Positions 1 through 5,794 are shown, counted from the first letter of the stretch. The stretch is DNA of 5,794 nucleotides from an uncultured Coriobacteriaceae bacterium (GCA_902767025.1 CACXFZ010000155.1:1-5794); one strand, 5' to 3'. The notes: generated by a model from the letters alone, not told the origin. Numbers and translations: made by a program.

Positions 1-1599
1 CACGTCGGGCGTGTGCCCAGACAGCTGGATCAGGCTCTTGGCCAGCTCGACGATCTTCACCGGCTCGCCCATGTCCAGGATGAATATCTCGCCGCCCGTG
101 GCCATACCGCCCGCCTGCACCACCAGGCGCGCCGCTTCGGGCAGGGTCATGAAGTAGCGCTCGATGTCCGGATGGGTCACCGTCACGGGCCCGCCGGCGG
201 CGATCTGCTTCTTGAACAGGGGGATGACGCTGCCGTTGCTTCCCAGCACGTTGCCGAAGCGCACGGCGGAGAACACCGTCTTGGAATGGCGCGCGTAGTA
301 CTGCATCACCATCTCGCCCATGCGCTTGGTGGCACCCATGACGCTGGTGGGGTTGACGGCCTTGTCGGTGGAGACGAAGATGAAGCGCTCGATGCCGTGC
401 TCGTCGGCCTCGCGCACGACGTTGAGCGTGCCGAAGACGTTGTTCTGCAGGGCCTCGCGCGGGCACACCTCCATCAGGGGGACGTGCTTGTGGGCGGCCG
501 CATGGAACACCACTTCGGGATGGTGCTTTTCGAAGACGTCGCGCAGGCGCGCCTTGTCGCAGATGCTGCCGATCTCGATGCGCATCTCGATGTCGGGATA
601 GCGCGAGCACAGCTCGTTGGCCAGCAGGTAGGCGTCGTTTTCGTACATGTCCATCAGCACGATCCGGCGCGGCGCCACGGAGCACAGCTGGCGCGCCAGC
701 TCGCTGCCGATCGACCCGCCGCCGCCGGTGACCAGCACGCACTTGCCGGCGATGTAGCCCGACACCGAGCGCGTGTTCAGGATCACCTCGTCGCGGCCGA
801 GCAGGTCGGCCACGTCGACGTCGCGCAGGGCAACGTCGTCGAGTTCGTCGATGCGCAACTCGCGCACGTTGGGAAGCGTGGACAGCTTGCAATCGGTCTG
901 CGTGCAGATGCCGTAGATGCGCTTGCGCTCCTCGAGCGTGGCGGACGGGATGGCCACGACGATCTGCTCGACGTTGTACTCCTCCACCAGGTTGATGATG
1001 TCGTCGCTGGAGCCGGCCACCAGCACGCCATGCAGGCGCTGGCCGCGCTTGGAGGCGTTGTCGTCGGTCGCCACCACGGGGATGCCGGGCATCAGCGGGT
1101 CGTTGGACGTCATGCGGTCGATGACCAGCGAGCCGGTCTCGCCGGCGCCCACGATCAGCGAACGCAGCCGGCTCGGGTCGCCGTACGTCGACTTCGAGCC
1201 GCCGCGCCGTTTGCTGCGGTGGATGCGAAACGCCCCGCGCACGCCGCCCAGCAGGATCATCAGAAGCAGCCACGCCACCACGTAGACGCGTATGGGCAGG
1301 CGCACGTCGATGATCCACAGGAACACCGCGCCGATGAGCGTGGAGAGCAGGGCCGAGAACACCATCTGGATCGCCTCGTCGACCGAGGCGTACTCCCACA
1401 GGTTGTTGTACATGCGGAAGGCCACCAGCACCGCCACGTTGATGACGGCCAGGATGCCCACGATGAAGTAGATCTCGTTGGTGCTCCACACATCGCGCAA
1501 CTGCCCGGTCAGAAACGACGAAAGGAAGTACGCCAGGTACGTGCCCACGATGTCGCACACCACAAGCAGCGCAGTTCGTTTCGTGATATTGAAGTTCAT
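1..1599 (-). CDS. Membrane-anchored polysaccharide biosynthesis protein, FlaA1/CapD/PglF/WbpM family (UDP-N-acetylhexosamine 4,6-dehydratase-like), C-terminus cut by window edge
   Basis: This open frame has no stop and leaves the window at the left edge, so 533 residues are visible; long members of the family run to roughly 600 or more. Four hydrophobic helices lie near residues 9-30, 43-63, 77-97 and 103-120. A first nucleotide-binding fold begins at LIVGAGETG (148-156). The catalytic extended SDR domain follows, with TGGGGSIG (291-298), HAAAHKHVPLME (366-377) and TDK (411-413). VMGATKR (420-426) has Met421 where classical SDR enzymes have the catalytic Tyr; this Met is known in membrane-bound members such as WbpM and PglF. 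Those enzymes remove water from UDP-GlcNAc to give a 4-keto-6-deoxy sugar for surface glycans; the exact substrate here is inferred. The start ATG has an AAGAAGGA ribosome site just upstream. The gene lies 94 bp after pheT on the same strand. Family is secure, precise activity is not. Confidence 0.93.
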   Translation of the reverse strand, partial: MNFNITKRTALLVVCDIVGTYLAYFLSSFLTGQLRDVWSTNEIYFIVGILAVINVAVLVAFRMYNNLWEYASVDEAIQMVFSALLSTLIGAVFLWIIDVRLPIRVYVVAWLLLMILLGGVRGAFRIHRSKRRGGSKSTYGDPSRLRSLIVGAGETGSLVIDRMTSNDPLMPGIPVVATDDNASKRGQRLHGVLVAGSSDDIINLVEEYNVEQIVVAIPSATLEERKRIYGICTQTDCKLSTLPNVRELRIDELDDVALRDVDVADLLGRDEVILNTRSVSGYIAGKCVLVTGGGGSIGSELARQLCSVAPRRIVLMDMYENDAYLLANELCSRYPDIEMRIEIGSICDKARLRDVFEKHHPEVVFHAAAHKHVPLMEVCPREALQNNVFGTLNVVREADEHGIERFIFVSTDKAVNPTSVMGATKRMGEMVMQYYARHSKTVFSAVRFGNVLGSNGSVIPLFKKQIAAGGPVTVTHPDIERYFMTLPEAARLVVQAGGMATGGEIFILDMGEPVKIVELAKSLIQLSGHTPDV

Positions 1600-1693
1600 C
1601 AAGTCCTTCTTAGGCAGTTCTCGCTTCGGTGCTCGCCCGCATCCCGCGCACACGCACGGATGCCGGGGTCGCCCCGTATTCTACTAAAAAGCG
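1600..1693 (-). other. pheT to dehydratase spacer with two adjacent hairpins
   Basis: This 94-bp spacer is read on the minus strand. Just after the pheT stop there is a T-rich stretch. Next come two inverted repeats standing end to end. CGGGG/CCCCG (1672-1676 with 1664-1668) has a three-base loop. GCATCC/GGATGC (1658-1663 with 1639-1644) has an inner arm, TGCG paired with CGCG, that continues the stem past a single bulged G. Neither is followed by a run of T, so they are not standard intrinsic terminators on this strand. The last bases carry the AAGAAGGA ribosome site of the downstream gene (about 1601-1608). I see no protein-coding sequence here. The hairpins are read directly; any regulatory role is inference. 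Confidence 0.5.
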
Positions 1694-1703
1694 CTAGCCG
1701 CGC
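1686..1703 (-). terminator. Possible weak intrinsic terminator overlapping the pheT stop
   Basis: On the minus strand the sequence GCGC-GGCTA-GCGC is followed directly by TTTTT. It can form a four-base-pair all-GC stem with a five-base loop and a short U tract. The stem spans the last codons and the TAG stop of pheT. Four base pairs is short for an efficient terminator, so this may be partial or fortuitous. If it works, it would separate pheST from the downstream dehydratase gene. Confidence 0.25.
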
Positions 1704-4168
1704 ACCTGCGCTCCCGTGCCGCCACACACCTTCGCCACCAGCTTGGCATGGGCCTTTTCGGCTTCCTCGCTGGTGAGCGTGCGGTCGGGCGCGCGGTACT
1801 CGAGCGCGTAGGCCATCGACTTCTTGCCCGCACCCAGGCGCTTTTCGTCGCGGTAGACGTCGAAGAGCCGGATGCTCGAGAGCAGCTTGCCGCCGGCGCC
1901 GCGCATGCGCTGCTCGAGCGTCTCGTGCGTCACCTGCTCGTCGACGACGAATGCCACGTCCATCGACACGGCGGGAAGCTCAGGCACGTCCTGGTAGTCG
2001 CGGGCTTCGCGCGCGGCGCGCACCAGCGCGTCCAGGTCGAGCTCGAACGCGGCAACCGGGCCCTCGCAGTCGTAGGCCTTCACCGCCAGCGGATGCAGCT
2101 CGCCGATCCAGCCCAGTTCGGCACCGGCGCCGAAGACGCGTGCCGCACGGCCCGGCTGCAGGTACGGGGCCTCGGCCTCGTCGAGCGCCTTGAAGTTCGC
2201 CTTCGGGATGGCCAGCTCGCGGATGATGCTTTCCACCACGCCCTTGGCGTCGAAGAAGTCCGCCTGCTGGGGCGTGGCGTTCCACGACGAGAGGCCCATC
2301 GGGCCCACCAGCACGCCGGCCACCTTGGTGCGCTCCTTGGGAAGCTTACTGCCTTCGGCGGCGTGGAACACGTTGCCCACCTCGTAGAGCTGCACGCCCG
2401 CGCTGCCGTGCTTCTGGTTGAAGTCCACGTTGCGCAGCAGGCCGGGGATCAGGCTCTGGCGCATGACGCTCTGGTCGGCGTTGATCGGGTTGATCAGCTC
2501 CACGGCCTCGCCCACGAACCCGCTCGCGTCGGCCACGCCGCCCATGCGCAGCGCCTCCATGTCGGAGGGGCTGCCGAACGAGTAGGTCATCGTCTCGTTC
2601 AGGCCGCTGGCGCGCAGCGTGTTGTGCAGCTTGGCGGTGATGTGCTCGGCGGGGCTGCGCATGCCGATGCGCCCGCGGCCGCCGGGAAGCGTGGGCGTGA
2701 TGCGGTCCATGCCGTATAGCCGCAGCACTTCCTCGTACAGGTCGATTTCGCGCTCCAGGTCGGGGCGGAACGACGGGACCACCACGTCGAGCGTGCCTTC
2801 GCTTCCCTCGACGGTGCACCCCAGGCGCTGCAGCGTGTCCACCACTTCCGAAGCGGGGATTTCCTCGCCCATCATAGCCTGGAAGCGCGGCACGCGGAAC
2901 TGCAGGCGGCGCAGGTCGGCCTTGCCCGGCCATTCGTCGACGATGCCCGTGCACACCTCCCCGCCGCACAGCTCGGCGATCAGCGCAGCAGCGAAATCGG
3001 CGTTGCGCTCGATCGTGTGCGCGTCCACCGTGCGCTCGTAGCGCATGCTCGACTCGCTGAACAGTCCCAGGTTGCGGCTGGTCCTGCTGGTGTGCCCGGG
3101 GCTGAACGTGGCAGCCTCGAGCAGGATGGTGGTGGTGCCTTCGGTGACTTCCGAGTCCAGGCCGCCCATCACGCCGGCCAGCGCCACCGCGCACGACTCC
3201 GTGGAGATGACGGTCATGTCGCTGGTGAGCGTGCGTACTTCGCCGTCGAGCGTGGTGAATTCCTCGCCTTCCCGGGCGGCGCGCACGACGATGTGCGCCT
3301 TGTCCTGACCCGCGTCGAGCAGCTTGTCGAAGTCGAACGCGTGCAGCGGCTGCCCCAGCAGGAACAGCACGTAGTTGGTGATGTCGACCACGTTGTTGAT
3401 CGGGCGGCTTCCCGCCGCGGTCACGCGCTCGGCCAGCCAGTCGGGGGACGGGCCGATCTTCACGCCCTTGATCACGCGTGCGGTGTAGCGCGGGCAGCGC
3501 TCGGCGTCCTCGATGCGGATGTCCACCAGCTCGTCTGTGGCCTGTCCGGACTCGGAAAGCTCCACGCCGGCGCAGACGTCTGCGACCGGCAGCTTGTACA
3601 TGGCGCCCACCTCGCGGGCCATGCCCTCCATGCTCAGGCAGTCGGGGCGGTTGGGCGTGATCTCCAGGTCGAGGATGGTGTCGGCCAAGCCCATGTACTG
3701 GGCGAAGTCGACTCCCAGGGGCGCGTCTTCGGGCAGGATCATGATGCCTTCGTGATCGCCCCCCAGGCCCAGTTCGCGCTCGGAGCAGTTCATGCCGAAG
3801 CTGGTCTGGCCGCGCAGCTTGCTCTTCTTGATCTTGAAATCGCCCGGAAGCACGGCGCCCACCAGCGCCACCGGGATCTTGTCGCCCTGGTTGAAGTTCT
3901 GGGCGCCGCAGACGATCTGCAGCGGCTCGGGGTTGCCCGCCTCGTCCACGTTGCGCTCCCCCACGTCCACGCGGGTGACCCACAGATGGTCCGAGTCGGG
4001 ATGCGCGTTCTTCTCGACGATCTGGCCCACGTAGACGCCGCTGAACGATGCGCCGCTCTCGTCGACGCCCTCCACGCCCGTGCCCGTCATGTCAAGCTTG
4101 TCGCACAGCGCCTTGACATCGGACGGCACGTCCACATATTCCTTGAGCCACTTCAGCGATACTTTCAT
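1694..4168 (-). CDS. pheT: Phenylalanyl-tRNA synthetase β subunit
   Basis: The product is 824 residues, close to the usual bacterial PheT length of about 800. It begins MKVSLKWLKEYVDV, the standard N-terminus. The OB-fold tRNA-binding domain (about 40-155) holds HPDSDHLWV (56-64) and CGAQNF (87-92). TPNRPDCLS (171-179) is a signature PheT motif. The B3/B4 editing domain (about 210-390) has Thr264, Asn265, His276, AGVMGG (331-336) and Glu351, matching the spacing of residues known to remove Tyr mischarged on tRNA-Phe. The B5 domain and synthetase-like core follow (about 420-700), including NPINADQSVMRQSLIPGLL (560-578). A full ferredoxin-fold anticodon-binding domain ends the protein (about 725-824, with LFDVY and GKKSMAY). 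The ATG was preferred over an in-frame TTG at 4189 because GAGGA sits seven bases before it. PheT works with PheS as α2β2 in the cytoplasm. Confidence 0.98.
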   Translation of the reverse strand: MKVSLKWLKEYVDVPSDVKALCDKLDMTGTGVEGVDESGASFSGVYVGQIVEKNAHPDSDHLWVTRVDVGERNVDEAGNPEPLQIVCGAQNFNQGDKIPVALVGAVLPGDFKIKKSKLRGQTSFGMNCSERELGLGGDHEGIMILPEDAPLGVDFAQYMGLADTILDLEITPNRPDCLSMEGMAREVGAMYKLPVADVCAGVELSESGQATDELVDIRIEDAERCPRYTARVIKGVKIGPSPDWLAERVTAAGSRPINNVVDITNYVLFLLGQPLHAFDFDKLLDAGQDKAHIVVRAAREGEEFTTLDGEVRTLTSDMTVISTESCAVALAGVMGGLDSEVTEGTTTILLEAATFSPGHTSRTSRNLGLFSESSMRYERTVDAHTIERNADFAAALIAELCGGEVCTGIVDEWPGKADLRRLQFRVPRFQAMMGEEIPASEVVDTLQRLGCTVEGSEGTLDVVVPSFRPDLEREIDLYEEVLRLYGMDRITPTLPGGRGRIGMRSPAEHITAKLHNTLRASGLNETMTYSFGSPSDMEALRMGGVADASGFVGEAVELINPINADQSVMRQSLIPGLLRNVDFNQKHGSAGVQLYEVGNVFHAAEGSKLPKERTKVAGVLVGPMGLSSWNATPQQADFFDAKGVVESIIRELAIPKANFKALDEAEAPYLQPGRAARVFGAGAELGWIGELHPLAVKAYDCEGPVAAFELDLDALVRAAREARDYQDVPELPAVSMDVAFVVDEQVTHETLEQRMRGAGGKLLSSIRLFDVYRDEKRLGAGKKSMAYALEYRAPDRTLTSEEAEKAHAKLVAKVCGGTGAQVRG

Positions 4169-4187
4169 TGCTATTTCCTCTTCCTTC
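4169..4187 (-). promoter_or_regulatory. pheT ribosome binding site
   Basis: Minus-strand GAAGGAAGAGGAAATAGCA lies directly before the pheT ATG. The AGAGGA core (4176-4181) ends seven bases from the start codon. This site decides the start: the in-frame TTG at 4189 lies upstream of the purine-rich stretch and would add seven residues (start plus KEEEIA) before the conserved MKVSLKW beginning. Confidence 0.8.
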
Positions 4188-4298
4188 AAGCACGACTGCC
4201 TGGGTTGCCCCGGACAGGCGCACGGCCATCACGCCCTGTGCTCTGCTGCAAGCCCGCAGATGGCGTCAGACGTGTCCGCCAAGCGAGTTCCGCACGAG

Positions 4299-4342
4299 CC
4301 GAACAGCCCGGTGGCTGCTCGCGCGAGCTCAGGACTGTTCGA
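4299..4342 (-). repeat. Inverted repeat / hairpin with internal palindrome
   Basis: In the minus-strand RNA, UCGAACAGUCC (4342-4332) can pair with GGGCUGUUCGG (4309-4299). This gives 11 continuous base pairs, nine Watson-Crick and two G-U. The 22-base interval between the arms contains GCTCGCGCGAGC (4317-4328), a perfect 12-bp palindrome that could fold as a small inner hairpin. No run of T follows on the minus strand, so it does not look like a standard intrinsic terminator. It could be an mRNA processing or stability element, a pause or regulatory structure, or a remnant of an intergenic repeat. The pairing is read directly; any role is inference. Confidence 0.6.
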
Positions 4343-4373
4343 GCGACTGGGCATATCTGATGCGATCCCCGCG

Positions 4374-5435
4374 CTAGAACTGTCGCAAGAAGCGCACGTC
4401 ACCGTTGAGCAGCATGCGCAGGTCGGGCACGTTGTACTTCAGGCAGGCGATGCGCTCCACCCCCATGCCGAACGCGAAGCCGGAATAGACTTCGGGGTCG
4501 ATGCCGGCGTAGCCGAACACGTTGGGATCCACCATGCCGCATCCCAGCACCTCGACCCAGCCGGTGCCCTTGCAGAAGCGGCACCCTTCGCCACCGCAGA
4601 TGCCGCAGCTGACGTCGGCTTCGGCGGACGGCTCGGTGAAGGGGAAGAAGTGCGGGCGCAGGCGCGTCTTGCGGTCGGGCCCGAACATCTGCTTGCAGAA
4701 GTAGTCGATGGTGCCTGCCAGGTCGCCGAAGGTGATGCCCTCGTCGACGACTAGGCCCTCGACCTGGTTGAACTGCGGCAGGTGGCTGGGATCGGCCACG
4801 TCGCGACGGTAGACCTTGCCCGGCGCGATGATGTAGATGGGCGGCTTCTGCGTTTCCATCACGTGCGCCTGCACCCCGCTGGTTTGCGTGCGCAGCAGCA
4901 CGTCGGACTCGCCGCGCACCGCCGCCACGTCGCCGCTGCGATCGACCACGTAGAACGTGTCCTGCATGCCGCGCGCCGGATGGTCGGCGGGGGTGTTCAG
5001 CGCCTCGAAGTTGTAGTAATCGGTTTCCACTTCGGTACCCGAGGCCACCGTGTAGCCGATGCCCAGGAATATCTCGGCGATCTCGTCGGTGATGCGGCTG
5101 ATCAGGTGGCGTGTTCCCACGGTTTGCGCGCGCCCGGGAAGCGTGATGTCCAGAGCCCCGGCCGCCATGTCGGCCTCGAGCTCCGCCGCCTCCAGCATCT
5201 GTTTGCGCTGGGCCAAGGCGGACTCCACCTGCTCGCGCACCTCGTTCACGAGGCGGCCCACTTCGGCGCGCTGCTCAGCGGGCACCTGGCCCATCGAGCG
5301 CAGGTACCCCGTCAGGGTGCCCGACTTTCCCAACACGCTCACGCGCACCTCGTCGAGCGCCTGCGTGTCGGCCGCCTGCTCGATGTTGCGGTGCACTTCC
5401 TCGCGCAATTGCGCAAGCTCGTCAACGATTGCCAT
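4374..5435 (-). CDS. pheS: Phenylalanyl-tRNA synthetase α subunit
   Basis: This 353-residue class II synthetase subunit activates phenylalanine with ATP and transfers it to tRNA-Phe. An N-terminal helical arm (about 1-95, with GKSGTLTGYLR at 36-46) is predicted to form the tRNA-contacting coiled coil. Motif 1 is HPARGMQDTFY (152-162). Motif 2 includes KVYRRD (207-212) and FNQVEGL (222-228). Motif 3 is GFAFGMGVERIACLKY (319-334). Ala321 matches the E. coli Ala294 position that limits pocket size. The chain ends RFLRQF, typical of PheS. Cys277, Cys280, Cys285 and Cys288 form a CxxC-x4-CxxC insert, probably metal-binding, which E. coli PheS lacks. The start was placed at MAIVDELAQL, which gives the normal family length; the open frame extends 77 codons further upstream, but that stretch shows no PheS similarity. 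The ribosome site (AGAGAGAAGA) is weak. Confidence 0.98.
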   Translation of the reverse strand: MAIVDELAQLREEVHRNIEQAADTQALDEVRVSVLGKSGTLTGYLRSMGQVPAEQRAEVGRLVNEVREQVESALAQRKQMLEAAELEADMAAGALDITLPGRAQTVGTRHLISRITDEIAEIFLGIGYTVASGTEVETDYYNFEALNTPADHPARGMQDTFYVVDRSGDVAAVRGESDVLLRTQTSGVQAHVMETQKPPIYIIAPGKVYRRDVADPSHLPQFNQVEGLVVDEGITFGDLAGTIDYFCKQMFGPDRKTRLRPHFFPFTEPSAEADVSCGICGGEGCRFCKGTGWVEVLGCGMVDPNVFGYAGIDPEVYSGFAFGMGVERIACLKYNVPDLRMLLNGDVRFLRQF

Positions 5436-5502
5436 GCTTGTCTTCTCTCTATTCGTAGCAGCTAGCAAAACTCCGAAGGGATAATCTACCACGGCACAGC
5501 TG

Positions 5503-5516
5503 GTTTGCGGGCAAAC
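5503..5516. repeat. Short hairpin between the leader ORF and pheS
   Basis: GTTTGC-GG-GCAAAC is a perfect six-base inverted repeat. In RNA it would form about five pairs with a four-base loop. No T tract follows on either strand. It lies 68 bp upstream of the pheS start. It could be part of the 5' untranslated region, or simply chance. Confidence 0.3.
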
Positions 5517-5544
5517 GAACGATATGCACATGCACGGGCACATC

Positions 5545-5685
5545 CTACGCATCCGCCCATGACGCGCCTTGAAAGAACCCTGCCGCACATGCGCTTCGGA
5601 GCAATCGAGCGGAGGAGGCGGGACCCCGCGGTTGGAAATCTGAGGTAAAAACCGCAAAGCTGGCAAGAAAACGAGTTTTTGTCAT
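5545..5685 (-). CDS. Hypothetical 46-residue Phe-rich ORF, possible pheST leader peptide
   Basis: The ORF begins MTKTRFLASFAVFTSDFQ and has Phe at residues 6, 10, 13, 17, 37 and 38. Four of these fall within twelve residues, three of them TTT codons, ahead of a Phe-tRNA synthetase gene. Leader peptides rich in the cognate amino acid control some synthetase operons, as pheM does for E. coli pheST. Against this, the ORF is longer than most leaders, and the T-rich DNA would give TTT codons by chance. Its start has only a GGGA directly abutting the ATG, with too little spacing for a good ribosome site. An in-frame upstream ATG at 5742 would give 65 residues. It shows no signal peptide or recognised domain. 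Treat it as a candidate only. Confidence 0.2.
   Translation of the reverse strand: MTKTRFLASFAVFTSDFQPRGPASSARLLRSACAAGFFQGASWADA
5618..5655 (-). promoter_or_regulatory. Mutually exclusive small stems within the candidate leader
   Basis: On the minus strand GCGGTT (5655-5650) can pair with AACCGC (5633-5628) across a 16-base loop. The last two bases of that second arm are also the start of GCGG (5629-5626), which can instead pair with CCGC (5621-5618) around a four-base loop. The two stems cannot fully form together. Such competition is typical of attenuators, but neither stem is followed by a U tract. The first arm lies in codons 11-12 of the Phe-rich ORF, between two Phe codons. Both stems are short, so chance is a real alternative. 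Confidence 0.2.
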
Positions 5686-5714
5686 TCCCACGTACGCTGC
5701 CGGACGTGAAATGT

Positions 5715-5744
5715 TACGCATTGTATGCGTATTGATGCACAATG
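5715..5744 (-). promoter_or_regulatory. Possible pheS promoter -10 region with overlapping dyads
   Basis: Minus-strand TACAAT (5725-5720) resembles a -10 hexamer; the hexamer 17 bases upstream, GCTACA, is a poor -35 match. The site lies inside a perfect inverted repeat, TACGCAT-3 bases-ATGCGTA (5715-5731). It also overlaps a second dyad, CATTGT-14 bases-ACAATG (5719-5744). Dyads placed on a promoter are a usual arrangement for repressor or activator binding. A second -10-like hexamer, TATAAG (5753-5748), lies just upstream. The symmetry is certain; promoter function is inferred. Confidence 0.25.
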
Positions 5745-5794
5745 TAGCTTATAGAGCACATCCAGAGACCTCGGACCATGCCCCCGAATGACAA

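Larger units (their letters stand above)
4169..4373 (-). other. Long structured pheS-pheT spacer
   Basis: A 205-bp stretch separates the pheS stop from the pheT start, whereas these genes commonly lie within a few tens of bases of each other. I find no protein homology in it. The main visible feature is the strong hairpin at 4299-4342, annotated separately. The 3' end holds the pheT ribosome site. A 41-codon ORF (4229-4354, minus) starts without a convincing ribosome site and has no recognisable features, so I do not call it a gene. No clear -10/-35 promoter is visible. The stretch may be an untranslated part of a pheST transcript or may hold a separate pheT signal I cannot recognise. Confidence 0.6.
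5436..5794. other. Gene-free region upstream of pheS
   Basis: This 359-bp stretch before pheS is visibly more A/T-rich than the genes. No conserved protein was recognised on either strand. On the minus strand it holds, from far to near pheS, a possible -10 region with overlapping dyads (5715-5744), a small Phe-rich ORF (5545-5685), competing small stems (5618-5655) and a short hairpin GTTTGC/GCAAAC (5503-5516). I looked for a T-box leader, common before aminoacyl-tRNA synthetase genes in Gram-positives. ACCGCGGG is present near 5625-5632, but the preceding AGGGTGG part of the T-box consensus is absent, so I do not call one. No intrinsic terminator with a clear U tract was found. Confidence 0.6.

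Noticed and set aside
1691..1697. The same heptamer GCGCTAG at the stops of both pheT (1691-1697) and pheS (4371-4377)
   Set aside because: Seven shared bases that include the TAG stop in GC-rich DNA are easily due to chance, and the flanks differ.
13..1776. 587-codon plus-strand open frame
   Set aside because: It lies opposite the dehydratase gene and the end of pheT. Its translation is rich in His, Ala, Gly and Asp with no domain pattern, as expected from the antisense of GC-rich codons. The minus-strand frame has unmistakable family motifs.
2346..3983. 545-codon minus-strand open frame inside pheT
   Set aside because: It is out of frame with pheT and highly Arg/Gly/Ala-rich, the usual shadow of a high-GC gene.
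4229..4354. 41-codon minus-strand ORF in the pheS-pheT spacer
   Set aside because: No ribosome site is visible, composition is unremarkable, and its early codons merely run through the hairpin arm. It is not supported as a gene.
3017..4360. 447-codon plus-strand open frame, and similarly 1748-2719
   Set aside because: Both are antisense to pheT, with low-complexity His/Ala/Val/Leu-rich translations and no recognisable fold. They arise from GC-biased codon positions.
5618..5640. T-box-like ACCGCGGG sequence upstream of pheS
   Set aside because: The conserved AGGGTGG portion before ACCGCG is missing, and I could not find a specifier loop or terminator. A short GC match is not enough.
5436..5666. 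77-codon N-terminal extension of PheS
   Set aside because: The frame is open upstream to a TTG, but the added residues do not resemble PheS and include no helical arm. The ATG at 5435 gives the normal start and length.

Overview
The window is GC-rich, with G or C at most third codon positions. Everything convincingly coding reads on the minus strand. The order in the direction of transcription is pheS, pheT, then the first 533 codons of a membrane-anchored nucleotide-sugar dehydratase-like gene that runs off the left edge. The bacterial α/β phenylalanyl-tRNA synthetase pair, the Shine-Dalgarno-like sites, the high GC content and a four-cysteine insert in PheS of a type I associate with Firmicutes-like enzymes suggest a bacterium. 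My best guess is a high-GC Gram-positive such as a member of the Coriobacteriia. This is inference from sequence character, not a database match.

Region by region (plus-strand coordinates, genes read right to left): 5794-5436 is a gene-free upstream region, visibly richer in A/T. It holds overlapping dyad symmetries over a -10-like hexamer, a small phenylalanine-rich ORF that could be a leader peptide, and several small hairpins. 5435-4374 is pheS. 4373-4169 is a 205-bp spacer, unusually long for a pheS-pheT pair, with an 11-bp hairpin enclosing a perfect 12-bp palindrome. 4168-1694 is pheT. 1693-1600 is a 94-bp spacer with a weak terminator-like element and two back-to-back hairpins. 1599-1 is the partial dehydratase gene.

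PheS and PheT form the α2β2 enzyme that charges tRNA-Phe. PheS carries the aminoacylation active site. PheT carries the tRNA-binding and editing domains. The third gene encodes a FlaA1/CapD/PglF/WbpM-type protein with four predicted membrane helices and two nucleotide-binding folds, expected to make a 4-keto-6-deoxy sugar nucleotide for surface glycans. It shares the strand with pheST but no obvious function; whether it is co-transcribed is open.

I see no mobile element, CRISPR array, tRNA, rRNA or clear new defence-type system. The protein-coding content is ordinary. The parts worth a second look are the three non-coding stretches, mainly the possible attenuation region ahead of pheS and the structured spacer between pheS and pheT.
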